A DNA stretch of 64,000 bases from Sphingomonas sp. UBA978 (GCF_002292295.1 NZ_DBBS01000018.1:246422-310421), one strand, 5' to 3'; shown: positions 26,580 to 35,494, counted from the first letter of the stretch. Notes: a model not told the origin generated them from the sequence alone. Numbers and translations are program-made.

Positions 26580-27278
26580 TCACGGCTGGACGGCGTAGAC
26601 CGTCGGGTCGGGGATGCCGGCCTCCTGGAAGCCCTTGGACCGCAACCGGCAGCTGTCGCAGGTGCCGCAATGCAGGCTGCCCGGCGCCGGATCGTAGCAC
26701 GACCAGCTGATCCCCATGTCGACGCCCAGCCGCCTGCCCTCGCGGACGATATCCGCCTTGGTCATATGCTGCAGCGGCGCGTGGATCTTGAACGGCTCCC
26801 CCTCGACCCCGGCCTTCGTCGCGATCTCCGCCAACCCCTCGAACGCGCTGATGAATTCGGGCCGGCAATCGGGATAGCCCGAATAATCGAGCGCGTTGAC
26901 GCCGATGAACAGGTCGCGCGCGCCCGCCGCCTCGGCCCAGCCGAGCGCGAGGCTGAGGAAGATGGTGTTGCGCGCCGGCACGTAGGTGACGGGAATGCCG
27001 CCGCCGTCCTCGGTGCCGACGCCGTCCTTCGGCACCGCGATATCGTCGGTCAGCGCCGATCCGCCGAACGCCGACAGGTCGAGCGGCAGGACGATATGGC
27101 GCTCGGCGCCCAGCGCATTGGCGACCCGACGCGCCGCGGCGAGTTCGACGCGATGGCGCTGGTTATAGTCGACCGACAGGGCGAGCAGGCGATAGCCCGC
27201 CTCGCGCGCGCTGGCGGCGGAGATCATCGAATCGAGCCCGCCGGAGACGAGCACGACGGCCAGGGGTTTGGTGGTCAT
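26580..27278 (-). CDS. queC: 7-cyano-7-deazaguanine synthase
   Basis: ATP-dependent ligase making preQ0 from CDG and ammonia. The 232-residue protein has VVLVSGGLDSMISA, the PP-loop of the family, and the zinc Cys cluster in YDPAPGSLHCGTCDSCRLR near the C-terminus. It is the first gene of queC-queE. A terminator-like hairpin lies 31 bases upstream of its ATG, between it and hslO, which may matter for regulation. Confidence 0.97.
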   Translation of the reverse strand: MTTKPLAVVLVSGGLDSMISAASAREAGYRLLALSVDYNQRHRVELAAARRVANALGAERHIVLPLDLSAFGGSALTDDIAVPKDGVGTEDGGGIPVTYVPARNTIFLSLALGWAEAAGARDLFIGVNALDYSGYPDCRPEFISAFEGLAEIATKAGVEGEPFKIHAPLQHMTKADIVREGRRLGVDMGISWSCYDPAPGSLHCGTCDSCRLRSKGFQEAGIPDPTVYAVQP

Positions 27279-27308
27279 GATCCGCGCGGCGCTAGACCCA
27301 TGGCGGCC

Positions 27309-27341
27309 AAAAGAAAAGGGCCGCGGATGAGGCGGCCCTTT
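27309..27341 (-). terminator. Intrinsic terminator between hslO and queC (possible queC attenuator)
   Basis: AAAGGGCCGC at 27315-27324 pairs with GCGGCCCTTT at 27332-27341, loop of seven. On the minus strand it is followed by TTTTCTTTT. It is either the end of the argD-argF-hslO message or a leader terminator of queC, since only ~30 bases separate it from the queC start codon. Confidence 0.85.
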
Positions 27342-27430
27342 GAAGGGGAAGAGCGAACCCGCTCTTTAAGGGAGAAAAGCGTACGCCATTCGAAAATGTG
27401 CACACGCTTTATCTAAGGGGGTATCGGTTA
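27342..27430 (-). ncRNA. Candidate leader or small RNA between hslO and queC
   Basis: On the minus strand this AT-richer stretch can form two further hairpins in front of the terminator: AAAGCGT/ACGCTTT (27404-27410 with 27376-27382) and AAGAGC/GCTCTT (27361-27366 with 27349-27354). Single-stranded CTCCC and CCCCTTC lie between the stems, of the kind that can pair with ribosome-binding sites. No known riboswitch pattern was recognised. It may be just the 3-prime end of the hslO message or the leader of queC. Confidence 0.3.
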
Positions 27431-27505
27431 AAATCATCCTAAGGCGGTTCGTTCCCGGCCCTGCCGCCCGATGCGACGAACCGAGTCGGATCTGGCCGGA
27501 TCGTT

Positions 27506-28417
27506 TCAGGCGACCGGATCGGCCTCCGCCGGCACCGGGAACTTGGTCGCGCAAAAGGCGCAGTCGACCTGGATGAAGCCGCTGTCGTCCGCCATCTCGC
27601 GCCGTTCCTCGATCGAGAATTTGGACAGGACGCTGGCGATATAGTCGCCGGTACAGCGACAGCCGCGCGACAGCGGGGTGGAGGCGAGGACGCGCACGTC
27701 CTCCTCCTCGTTGAACAATCGCCAGACCAGCGTTTCGAGCGGCAGCGCCGGATCGGCGAGTTCGTCGGCCCCCGTCGTGCTGCCGAGCGCCTCGACATGC
27801 TCCCATTCGGGGTGGTCGAGCCGGGTGTGCAGCCGCTCGCGCCCGACCTCGCCCTCGGGCAGATGCTGGAGGAACAGGCCGCCGGCGATCGTCCGCCCCT
27901 CGCCGTCGCGGGCGATGCCGACGCGGACGAGGCTGGGGATCTGCTCCGACTGGATGAAATAGCTCTGCGCCGCCTGCGACAGCGTCTCGCCGTCGAGCGG
28001 GACGATGCCCTGATAGCGTTCGCCGGTGGTCGCGAGGTCGAAGGTGATCGCGAGATAGCCCTGTCCGAACAGCGCGAACAGCGTCGGCTGTTCGGGCGCC
28101 GCGGCGAGCCTGTCGGCGTCGTAATCGATATAGCCGCGCACCTCGCCGCCGCGATAGTCGCAGACGAGCAGCTGGACGACGCCATTCTCGGTCCGCGTCT
28201 GCATCGTCAGCTGGCCGGTCGGGTCCTTCAGCGTCGAGCCGATCAGCGCGGCGAGCGTCAGCGCCTCGGCGAGCAAGGCCTCGATCGCGGGCGGATAGGC
28301 ATGCGCGGCGAGCACCCGGTCGAGCGCCGGGCCGAGCCGCACGACCCGGCCGCGCGCCGAGCGGGAGGGGATCGCGAAGCCGAGCGCGCGATCGAGGTCG
28401 GTGGTGGATTGTTGCAT
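27506..28417 (-). CDS. hslO: Hsp33 redox-regulated holdase chaperone
   Basis: Cytoplasmic chaperone activated by oxidation. The 303-residue protein ends with the zinc/thiol switch: RGCRCTGDY (Cys-x-Cys) and VDCAFCATKF (Cys-x2-Cys), the four redox-active cysteines of the family. Mid-protein QTLFALFGQGYLAIT-like and GIVPLDGETLSQAAQSY segments match. An in-frame start at 28468 would add 17 residues of atypical sequence; ATG 28417 (QQSTTDLDRA) fits the family better. It lies 150 bases downstream of argF on the same strand. Confidence 0.93.
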   Translation of the reverse strand: MQQSTTDLDRALGFAIPSRSARGRVVRLGPALDRVLAAHAYPPAIEALLAEALTLAALIGSTLKDPTGQLTMQTRTENGVVQLLVCDYRGGEVRGYIDYDADRLAAAPEQPTLFALFGQGYLAITFDLATTGERYQGIVPLDGETLSQAAQSYFIQSEQIPSLVRVGIARDGEGRTIAGGLFLQHLPEGEVGRERLHTRLDHPEWEHVEALGSTTGADELADPALPLETLVWRLFNEEEDVRVLASTPLSRGCRCTGDYIASVLSKFSIEERREMADDSGFIQVDCAFCATKFPVPAEADPVA

Positions 28418-28567
28418 GACCGTGAGATGGGATGCGCGGCCGGAGGGGTCAAGTTGGGTGGATTGCACCAGCCCCGCAGTCTCGACCCCCGGTCCTCCCT
28501 CATGCTCGTCATCCCCGCCTGCGCGGAGATGACGATTGAATGGGAACGAGACAGCGAACGGCTCAGC

Positions 28568-29485
28568 CTACCCGACCTGCCCGAACACCCAGCGCAGCAC
28601 CGCCTTCTGCGCGTGCAGGCGATTCTCCGCCTCCGCCCAGATCAGCGACTGCGGGCCGTCGATCACCGCATCGACCACCTCTTCGCCGCGATGCGCGGGC
28701 AGGCAGTGGAGGAAGCGCGCATCGGGCTTCGCCCGCGCCATCAGCGCTTCGTCGACCTGATAGGGCATCATCGCAGCGAGCTTGGTCTCGGCATGCGCCT
28801 GCCCCATCGAGATCCACGTATCGGTGACGATCACGTCGGCCCCCGCGACCGCCTCCTGCGGCGAGGCGACGACGCGGGCGCGCCCCTGCCCCAGCGCGAT
28901 GTCGCGCTCGGGCGGCGCGAAGCCCTGCGGACAGGCGGCGACGACGTCGAACTGCATCAGCCCGGCCGCCTCCATCAGCGAGGCGAGCACGTTGTTGCCG
29001 TCGCCGAGCCATGCGACCTTGAGCCCGGGCAGCGCCTTGCCGTCCTCCAGGATCGTCTGCAGGTCGGCCATGATCTGGCAGGGATGCGAGAAATCGGTCA
29101 GCCCGTTGATGACCGGCACGCTGGCGTAGCGCGCCATGTCCTCGACCTTGGCGTGATCGTCGGTGCGGATCATGATCGCATCGACATAGGCCGACAGCAC
29201 GCGCGCGGTGTCGGCGACGCTCTCGCCGCGACCCAATTGCATCGACCCCGCATCCATGACGATCGAGGTGCCGCCCAATTGCCGGATCGCCATGTCGAAG
29301 CTGACGCGGGTGCGCGTCGAATTCTTCTCGAAGATCATCGCCAGCACATGGCCGGCGAGCGGCGCGTCGGCATCGGCACGCCCCTTGGGAAAGCCCTTGC
29401 GCGCCGCCTTGCGGTCGATCGCATCGGCCAGCATCGCGGCGACGCCATCGGCGCCGGCATCGGACAGGTTCAGGAAATGACGCAT
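28568..29485 (-). CDS. argF: Ornithine carbamoyltransferase
   Basis: Makes citrulline from ornithine and carbamoyl phosphate. The 305-residue protein starts RHFLNLSDAGADG and shows the carbamoyl-phosphate motif STRTR at residues 56-60, DFSHPCQIMADLQTI near 135, and the ornithine-side HCLPAHRGEEV near 263. It follows argD after 123 bases that hold an inverted-repeat element. With argD it forms an arginine-synthesis operon. Confidence 0.97.
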   Translation of the reverse strand: MRHFLNLSDAGADGVAAMLADAIDRKAARKGFPKGRADADAPLAGHVLAMIFEKNSTRTRVSFDMAIRQLGGTSIVMDAGSMQLGRGESVADTARVLSAYVDAIMIRTDDHAKVEDMARYASVPVINGLTDFSHPCQIMADLQTILEDGKALPGLKVAWLGDGNNVLASLMEAAGLMQFDVVAACPQGFAPPERDIALGQGRARVVASPQEAVAGADVIVTDTWISMGQAHAETKLAAMMPYQVDEALMARAKPDARFLHCLPAHRGEEVVDAVIDGPQSLIWAEAENRLHAQKAVLRWVFGQVG

Positions 29486-29507
29486 CGTAATTCCTTCTTT
29501 CCCTCTC

Positions 29508-29602
29508 CCCCCGGGAGAGAGAGGGAGCTGCGCAGCAGCGGAAGGGTGAGGCCGACCGGCAGGAGATCAGCCGTCCTCACCCTCCCCCGATGGAAGAGGG
29601 AG
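29508..29602. repeat. Palindromic intergenic repeat, second family, copy 1
   Basis: Between argD and argF. Modules are TCTCCC/GGGAGA, AGCTGCGCAGC and GGGTGAGG...CCTCACCC. The order GGGAGAG...GCGCAGC...GGGTGAGG is also found in copy 2 (54577-54672) in the same orientation, so the two are related. No reading frame. It would be transcribed within the argD-argF message. Confidence 0.6.
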
Positions 29603-29608
29603 ATGTAA

Positions 29609-30805
29609 TCAGTCGTCGCTCGCCGGCACGAACACCCGCGCCGCCGCACTCAACTTGTCGACGCATTCGGCGACATGCGCATCCTCGATCACCAGCGGCG
29701 GCAGGATGCGGACGACGTTCTCGCCCGCCGCGACCAGCAGCAGCTGATGGTTGTCGCGGGCATGTGCGACGAATTCGCGCGGCTCGACCCCGGCCTTGAG
29801 CTTGAGGCCCAGCATCAGCCCCTTGCCGCGCACGCCCTCGAAGACGTGGTCGTAATTGGGGATCATCTGCTCCAGCGCGCCGCGCAGCCGCTCGCCCATC
29901 GCCTCGACATTGGCGAGGAAGCCGTCCGCCAGCATCACGTCGAGCACCGCCTGCCCCGCCGCCATCGCCAGCGGATTGCCGCCATAGGTCGATCCGTGCG
30001 TGCCGATCACCATGCCCTTCGCGGCATGTTCGGTGGCGAGGCACGCCCCGAGCGGGAAGCCGCTGCCGATGCCCTTGGCGATCGGCATGATGTCGGGCGC
30101 GATGCCGTAATGCTCGTACGCCCACATCTTGCCGGTGCGCCCGTAGCCGCATTGCACCTCGTCGAGGATCAGCAGCAGGCCGTGGTCGTCGCACGCCTTG
30201 CGCAGCCCGGTGATGAATTCGGGCGTACCGACCGACACGCCGCCCTCGCCCTGGATCGTTTCGACCATGAAGCCCGCGGTCTCGTCGTCGATCAGCGCCA
30301 GCGCCGCGTCGAGATCGTTGAACGGCGCATAGGCGAAACCGGGCAGCAGCGGTTCGAAGCCGTCGCGCATCTTGGGCTGGTTGGTCGCCGAGATCGCCCC
30401 CATCGTCCGCCCGTGAAAGGCGTTGTTGAAGGTGATGATCTTGTGCCGCTGCGGATGGCCCTCGGCATAATGGAAGCGGCGCGCGGTCTTGATCGCGCAT
30501 TCGACCGCCTCGGTCCCCGAATTGGTGAAGAACACCGTATCGGCGAAGCTGTTGGCGCAGATCCGCTCCGCCAGCGCCTCGCCCTGCGGCGATCCGTAGA
30601 GGTTGCTGACATGCATCAGCGTCGCCGCCTGCTCGGCGATCGCCTTGACCAGATGCGGATGGCCATGGCCCAGCGCGTTGACCGCGATGCCGGCCGCCAT
30701 GTCGAGATAGCGCGTGCCGTCCTCGGAGATCAGGTGGCAGCCCTCGCCTCGGACCGGACGCACCCCGCACCGTGGATAGACGGGCATGAGCGGCGTAATG
30801 GTCAC
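29609..30805 (-). CDS. argD: Acetylornithine aminotransferase (aspartate aminotransferase family)
   Basis: PLP-dependent transaminase of arginine (and possibly lysine) synthesis. The 398-residue protein begins VTITPLMPVYPRCGVRP and has FFTNSGTEAVECAIK, the PLP-Asp in LILDEVQCGYGRTGK and the Schiff-base Lys in MPIAKGIGSGFPLGA. GTG 30805 is chosen since AGGAGA lies eight bases upstream; ATG 30787 is a weaker choice. It is the first gene of argD-argF-hslO. A terminator-like hairpin lies in its leader, just before the ribosome site. Confidence 0.94.
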   Translation of the reverse strand: MTITPLMPVYPRCGVRPVRGEGCHLISEDGTRYLDMAAGIAVNALGHGHPHLVKAIAEQAATLMHVSNLYGSPQGEALAERICANSFADTVFFTNSGTEAVECAIKTARRFHYAEGHPQRHKIITFNNAFHGRTMGAISATNQPKMRDGFEPLLPGFAYAPFNDLDAALALIDDETAGFMVETIQGEGGVSVGTPEFITGLRKACDDHGLLLILDEVQCGYGRTGKMWAYEHYGIAPDIMPIAKGIGSGFPLGACLATEHAAKGMVIGTHGSTYGGNPLAMAAGQAVLDVMLADGFLANVEAMGERLRGALEQMIPNYDHVFEGVRGKGLMLGLKLKAGVEPREFVAHARDNHQLLLVAAGENVVRILPPLVIEDAHVAECVDKLSAAARVFVPASDD

Positions 30806-30825
30806 GGGCGGTCTCCTCTTCTCCA

Positions 30826-30857
30826 AACGAGAAAGGGCGGCCCGTTGCTGGCCGCCC
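30826..30857 (-). terminator. Terminator-like hairpin in the argD leader
   Basis: GGGCGGCC at 30835-30842 pairs perfectly with GGCCGCCC at 30850-30857, loop of seven. On the minus strand it is followed by TTTCTCGTTT and then the argD ribosome site. It could be an attenuator for argD, or the end of the parE message after read-through of the opposed small gene. Confidence 0.65.
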
Positions 30858-31100
30858 GCCACATCCATACCGGTTCGGGACCGGGTGGGTCAACACCAGT
30901 GGCATTGGCCCGCACACCCGCATCGGCCGCGCCAACAATCGGGAAAAACCGCCAAACCCCGGCACGCCAGCGATCGTCAGGACAACGCAAAATCGGCAGA
31001 AACGGCAGTTTTCCGCGCGATGAGGTGTTTGGCACACCTAATGCAGTGCACCACCTGTGAAGCGGCGACGCTTCAACGACACCACAGGAGGAAGACCATC

Positions 31101-31364
31101 ATGACCCACATGTCCATGCACCGCTCGATCGCCCTGCTCGCCACTGCCGGCCTGATCGCCACCGGATCGGCCTCGAGCGCCTTCGCCCGCGGCAAGGGCC
31201 CCGCCAAGATCACTCTGTCCGCGAAGACCGCGCCCGACCCGACCAGCCGCATGTGCATGCCCAAGACGACGCTCGGCAACACCGCGACCCGCGAGATGCC
31301 CGACACGATCTGCCAGACGCGCGCCGAATGGGAAACCGCCGGCGTCACCTTCGTCATCAAGTAA
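31101..31364 (+). CDS. Small secreted protein with a conserved-looking Cys pair
   Basis: An 87-residue exported protein: signal peptide SIALLATAGLIATGSASS with cleavage near AFA, then a 50-residue mature domain holding RMCMPKTTLGN and ICQTRAEWE. The two Cys are likely joined. GGAGGAAG lies six bases before ATG 31101. I know this as a type of small secreted protein frequent in Sphingomonadales, without known function. A GC-rich hairpin (GCCGGGCGCG/CGCGCCCGGC, ~31376-31401) follows between it and the convergent parE. Confidence 0.8.
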   Translation: MTHMSMHRSIALLATAGLIATGSASSAFARGKGPAKITLSAKTAPDPTSRMCMPKTTLGNTATREMPDTICQTRAEWETAGVTFVIK

Positions 31365-31412
31365 GCCCCGACCGGCCGGGCGCGCGGGGACGCGCCCGGC
31401 TGGCCCGCACGA

Positions 31413-33395
31413 TCACGCGTCGATCGCCTCTTCGTCCAGCCTTGCCGCGTTTTCCTGAATGAAGGCAAAGCGATGCGCCGGGTTGTTGCCCATCAGGCGG
31501 TCGACCAGATCCTTCACCCCCGCGCGCTCCTCATATTCTTGCGGCAGGGTGATGCGGATCATGCCGCGGGTCTTGGGGTCCATCGTCGTCTCGCGCAGCT
31601 GGCCCGGGTTCATCTCGCCCAGCCCCTTGAACCGCGCGACCTCGACCTTCTTGCCCTTGAACGCGGTGCGTTCCAGCTCGGCGCGATGCGCGTCGTCGCG
31701 GGCGTAGAGCGACTTGGCACCCACCGTCAGCCGGTAGAGCGGCGGCTGCGCGAGATAGAGATGCCCGCGCCGGACCAGATCCGGCATCTCCTGAAAGAAG
31801 AACGTCATCAGCAGCGTCGCGATATGCGCGCCGTCGACGTCGGCGTCGGTCATGATGACGACGCGTTCGTAGCGCAGCTGGCTCGCGTCGCAATCCTTGC
31901 GCGTGCCGCAGCCCAGCGCCTGAATCAGGTCGGCGATCTCCTGATTGGCGACGATCTTGGCGCTGGTCGCCGACGCGACGTTGAGGATCTTGCCGCGGAT
32001 CGGCAGGATCGCCTGCGTCTTGCGGTCGCGCGCCTGCTTGGCGCTGCCGCCGGCCGAATCGCCCTCGACGATGAACAGCTCGGTGCCGTGGTTGCCGTCG
32101 TTGGCGCAGTCGGTCAGCTTGCCGGGCAGGCGCAGCTTGCGCGCGCTGGTCGCCGTCTTGCGCTTGACCTCGCGCTCCTGCTTGCGGCGCAGGCGCTCGT
32201 CCATCCGGTCGAGGACATAGCCGAGCAGCGCCTTGCCGCGCTCCATATTGTGGCCCAGCCAATGGTCGAAATGGTCGCGCACCGCCTTTTCGACGAGGCC
32301 GGCGGCCTCCGGGCTGGTCAGCCGGTCCTTGGTCTGGCTTTGGAATTGCGGCTCGCGGACGAAGACGCTGAGCATCAGCTCGCTGCCAACCATCACGTCG
32401 TCGGCGGTGATGTCCTTCGCCTTCTTCTGGTGGACGAGGTCGCCGAACGCGCGCAGGCCGCGGACCAACGCCTGGCGCAGGCCCTGTTCGTGGGTGCCGC
32501 CGTCGGGGGTCGGGATCGTGTTGCAATACCAGCTGTAGCTGCCGTCGCTCCACAACGGCCAGGCGACCGCCCATTCGACGCGGCCCTGTTCGTTCGGGAA
32601 ATCCTGATTGCCCGCGAAGAAATCGGCGGTGGCGCATTCGCGCCCGCCGATCTGTTCGCGCAGATGGTCGGCGAGGCCGCCGGGAAACTGGAACACCGCC
32701 TCCGCCGGCGTGTCGCTGCCCTCGACCAGTGCGGGCGCGCAATGCCAGCGGATCTCGACGCCCGCGAACAGATAGGCCTTCGACCGGGCGAGCTGGTAGA
32801 GCCGCTTGGGCTTGAAGGCGAGTTCGGGGCCGAAGATCTCGGTATCAGGCGTGAAGGCGACCGAGGTGCCGCGCCGGTTGGGCGCCGCGCCGACATGTTC
32901 GAGCGGCCCCTGCGTCAGCCCGCGGCTGAAGCGCTGGCGATACAGTTGCCGGTCGCGCGCGACCTCGACCAGCGTATCCGACGACAGCGCGTTGACCACC
33001 GACACGCCGACGCCGTGCAGGCCGCCGCTGGTCGCATAGGCCTTGCCCGCGAACTTGCCGCCCGAATGCAGCGTCGACAGGATCACCTCGAGCGCGCTCT
33101 TGTCGGGGAACTTGGGGTGCGGGTCGACCGGGATGCCGCGGCCGTTGTCGGTGATGGTCAGCCGGTTGCCCGGTTCCAGCGTCACCTCGATCCGCGTCGC
33201 ATGGCCCGCGACCGCCTCGTCCATCGCATTGTCGAGCACTTCGGCGGCGAGATGGTGGAGCGCGCGCTCGTCGGTGCCGCCGACATACATGCCGGGACGG
33301 CGACGGACGGGCTCCAGTCCTTCCAGCACCTCGATCGACGAGGCGTCATAGGCATTGGCGGGCGCCGCGGAGGACGCGAACAGATCTTGGGCCAT
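31413..33395 (-). CDS. parE: DNA topoisomerase IV subunit B
   Basis: ATPase subunit of topoisomerase IV, which unlinks daughter chromosomes. The 660-residue protein has the GHKL ATPase motifs LEGLEPVRRRPGMYVGG, VLDNAMDEAVAG and TSGGLHGVGVSVVNALS, and the TOPRIM motif LFIVEGDSAGGSAKQARDRK with DADVDGAHIATLL. The C-terminal HRFAFIQENAA is normal. It is called ParE and not GyrB because it is short (~650) and lacks the GyrB-specific insertion. parC is not in the window. Confidence 0.95.
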   Translation of the reverse strand: MAQDLFASSAAPANAYDASSIEVLEGLEPVRRRPGMYVGGTDERALHHLAAEVLDNAMDEAVAGHATRIEVTLEPGNRLTITDNGRGIPVDPHPKFPDKSALEVILSTLHSGGKFAGKAYATSGGLHGVGVSVVNALSSDTLVEVARDRQLYRQRFSRGLTQGPLEHVGAAPNRRGTSVAFTPDTEIFGPELAFKPKRLYQLARSKAYLFAGVEIRWHCAPALVEGSDTPAEAVFQFPGGLADHLREQIGGRECATADFFAGNQDFPNEQGRVEWAVAWPLWSDGSYSWYCNTIPTPDGGTHEQGLRQALVRGLRAFGDLVHQKKAKDITADDVMVGSELMLSVFVREPQFQSQTKDRLTSPEAAGLVEKAVRDHFDHWLGHNMERGKALLGYVLDRMDERLRRKQEREVKRKTATSARKLRLPGKLTDCANDGNHGTELFIVEGDSAGGSAKQARDRKTQAILPIRGKILNVASATSAKIVANQEIADLIQALGCGTRKDCDASQLRYERVVIMTDADVDGAHIATLLMTFFFQEMPDLVRRGHLYLAQPPLYRLTVGAKSLYARDDAHRAELERTAFKGKKVEVARFKGLGEMNPGQLRETTMDPKTRGMIRITLPQEYEERAGVKDLVDRLMGNNPAHRFAFIQENAARLDEEAIDA

Positions 33396-33575
33396 TGCGC
33401 GGAACCATAAGGGAACATCGCGGGGGATACCAGCACCCGCCGGGGCGCCATGTTGCTGGCTGATGTCTCAACCGGTGCAATAATGCCACAGTATCAGCAT
33501 TTTACCAGTATTGATGCATATTATGACGGCGACGCACGTTCCTCGACCGACTGCAACGACCCCTCGGGAGACACC

Positions 33576-34418
33576 ATGCGTACCACATTGCTGCTCGGCA
33601 CGATCGCCGCCGCCACCTTCGCCACCGCCGCGCAGGCGCAGGACATGACGACCGATCCCGCCCCGTTCAGCGGCATCTACGTGGGCGCATCTGGCGGCTA
33701 TGACGTGCAGCCCAACGACGTCGGCTCGTCGATCCTGTTTGATCGCGGCTCGAACGGCAGCTTCGGCGACACGGTGACGACCGCCGCGGGCGCCAACGCC
33801 TTCTCGCCCGGTTTCTGCAACGGCCGCGCGGTCGGCGCGACGCCGCTGCCGGGCAGCTGCCGCAACGACAAGGACGGCTGGTCCTATTACGGCCGCATCG
33901 GCATGGATTCGCAGTCGGGCAACATCGTGATCGGTGCGCTGGGCGAATTCGGCAAGACCGAGATCAACGACAGCGTCAGCGGCTTTTCGACCACGCCGGC
34001 GAACTACGTCATGACGCGCGACGTCAAGTGGGAAGCCAGCATCCGCGGCCGCATCGGCTATGCGCCGGGCACGACGCTGTTCTACGGCACCTTCGGTCCC
34101 GGCTATGCCAATATCGACCGCACCTTCACCTCGACCAACACCGCCAACGCCTTCGCGCAGACCGGCAAGCGCAAGCAGTTCGGCATCGTCGGCGGCGGCG
34201 GCATCGAACAGAAGCTCGGCCGCAACTTCTCGGTCGGCATGGAATATACCTACCACCAGTATCAGGACGACGATGCCCGCGTCCGCGTGTCGCAGGGCAC
34301 GGCACCGGCGAACAACCCGTTCATCCTGCCGGCCGGCGGCGCGACGACAGACTTCCGCCGCTCGGACGACAAGTTCCGCTGGCATTCGCTGCGCGCCACG
34401 GCGGCGTTCCGCTTCTGA
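33576..34418 (+). CDS. Outer-membrane beta-barrel protein (OmpA/porin-like family)
   Basis: A 280-residue exported protein: signal peptide RTTLLLGTIAAATFATAAQA, then FSGIYVGASGGYDVQ, typical of the OmpW/Omp25-like eight-strand barrels, ending AFRF at the C-terminus as BAM substrates do. Strands such as KWEASIRGRIGYAPGTTLFY and KLGRNFSVGMEYTYHQY alternate as expected. A loop holds an unusual NGRAVGATPLPGSCRNDKDG with a Cys pair (Cys83 region). CGGGAGA precedes the ATG. The 180-base gap in front is AT-richer (33478-33530) and likely contains the promoter. Confidence 0.85.
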   Translation: MRTTLLLGTIAAATFATAAQAQDMTTDPAPFSGIYVGASGGYDVQPNDVGSSILFDRGSNGSFGDTVTTAAGANAFSPGFCNGRAVGATPLPGSCRNDKDGWSYYGRIGMDSQSGNIVIGALGEFGKTEINDSVSGFSTTPANYVMTRDVKWEASIRGRIGYAPGTTLFYGTFGPGYANIDRTFTSTNTANAFAQTGKRKQFGIVGGGGIEQKLGRNFSVGMEYTYHQYQDDDARVRVSQGTAPANNPFILPAGGATTDFRRSDDKFRWHSLRATAAFRF

Positions 34419-34527
34419 GGCGCCGGGCGGCCTGCGCCATCCTGGCGCAGGACTCGCCCAAGCCCGGCCAGCGTCGCGCCAGCTACGTCTGACGACGCGG
34501 CTTCGCCGCGGCGGGCCCGAAACAGAG

Positions 34528-34562
34528 AAGGGCCGGTGTTCCGCAAAGGAACGCCGGCCCTT
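34528..34562 (+). terminator. Terminator hairpin after the outer-membrane protein gene
   Basis: AAGGGCCGGTGTTCC at 34528-34542 pairs with 34548-34562 with one wobble, loop GCAAA. A short TCTCGTTC follows. It lies 110 bases after the stop. Confidence 0.75.
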
Positions 34563-34592
34563 TCTCGTTCCTCCCGCACCGGACAGGAACCG

Positions 34593-34623
34593 AAAAAGGC
34601 CGCCTCCCTCGCGGGAAGCGGCC
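34593..34623 (-). terminator. Rho-independent terminator of gcrA
   Basis: GGCCGC(C)TCCC at 34598-34608 pairs with 34613-34623 (one mismatch), loop TCGC. On the minus strand it is followed by TTTTTCGG. A second perfect hairpin, GTCATGGGC/GCCCATGAC at 34638-34658, lies between it and the gcrA stop. Confidence 0.85.
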
Positions 34624-34717
34624 CTCTTCAAAACCCGGTCATGGGCAAAGCCCATGACGTCGGACGCGGCTTGTGGCCGCGCCGGCCGGGCGGCCCTGTG
34701 CGGGCGCTGGGCCTTGC

Positions 34718-35431
34718 TCAGCGCACCCGCGGGCCGCCGAACGGCGGCGGCGGCGGCGGGCGGCGATCGCGACGGGGCAGCTGCGCCTGATAGGCATGGC
34801 CGCAATGCGCGACGCAATAGGGGAAACCGGGGTTCACCTTGTCGCCGCAGAAGTGGAAATCGGGCTCGCCCGGATGGCCGAGCGGCCATTTGCAGATGCG
34901 GTCGTTGAGGTCGAGCAGCGTCGTCTTGCCGGCGATCTCGGGCGACGGCTTGGCCGGGACCAGCCGGCGCGGCGGCGCGGGCGTGGCGGGCGGCTGCTGC
35001 TCGCCGGGCGACTGGCGGACGAAGCCGCCGGGGCCGACCGAGCGCAGGATCGGCTGCGGCTCGCGCACCGGCGCAGGGGCCGCGACGACCTCGTCCGCGT
35101 CCTCGTCCTCGTCGTCATCCGCGTCGGCGGCGACCACCGGTTCCGGCGCGGGCGCCGGGCGCGGCGGTGCGGGCGGAGGCGGCGGTGGCGCGGCGACGAC
35201 GGGGGCTGGCACAGGAGCGGCCTCCGCCTCGAACGGTGCGGGGGCCGGCGCGACCGCGGCAGGCTCGTTCGGCTTCACCGGAGACGGGCGCGACTGCAGG
35301 CCAAGGCGGTGCGCCTTGCCGATCACCGCGTTGCGGCTGACGCCACCCAGCGCCTCGGCGATCTGGCTCGCGGTCTGGCCCGCCTCCCACATCGTCTTGA
35401 GCGTGTCGATCCGCTCGTCGGTCCAGGACAT
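34718..35431 (-). CDS. gcrA: Cell-cycle regulator GcrA
   Basis: Global alphaproteobacterial cell-cycle factor that works with sigma-70 at methylated GANTC promoters. The 237-residue protein opens with SWTDERIDTLKTMWEAGQTA and SQIAEALGGVSRNAVIGKAH, the diagnostic N-terminal helix-turn-helix. A long Pro/Ala/Glu linker (residues ~60-170) and a conserved C-terminal domain with FCGDKVNPGFPYCVAHCGHA follow. Longer than Caulobacter GcrA (~173) owing to the linker. It is followed by its own terminator. Confidence 0.97.
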   Translation of the reverse strand: MSWTDERIDTLKTMWEAGQTASQIAEALGGVSRNAVIGKAHRLGLQSRPSPVKPNEPAAVAPAPAPFEAEAAPVPAPVVAAPPPPPPAPPRPAPAPEPVVAADADDDEDEDADEVVAAPAPVREPQPILRSVGPGGFVRQSPGEQQPPATPAPPRRLVPAKPSPEIAGKTTLLDLNDRICKWPLGHPGEPDFHFCGDKVNPGFPYCVAHCGHAYQAQLPRRDRRPPPPPPFGGPRVR

Positions 35432-35494
35432 TCGTGTTTCCTTACTCTCGCGCCGGGTTGCGGGCGACTGCGGCTGCGGTTACCCGCTTGTCCC

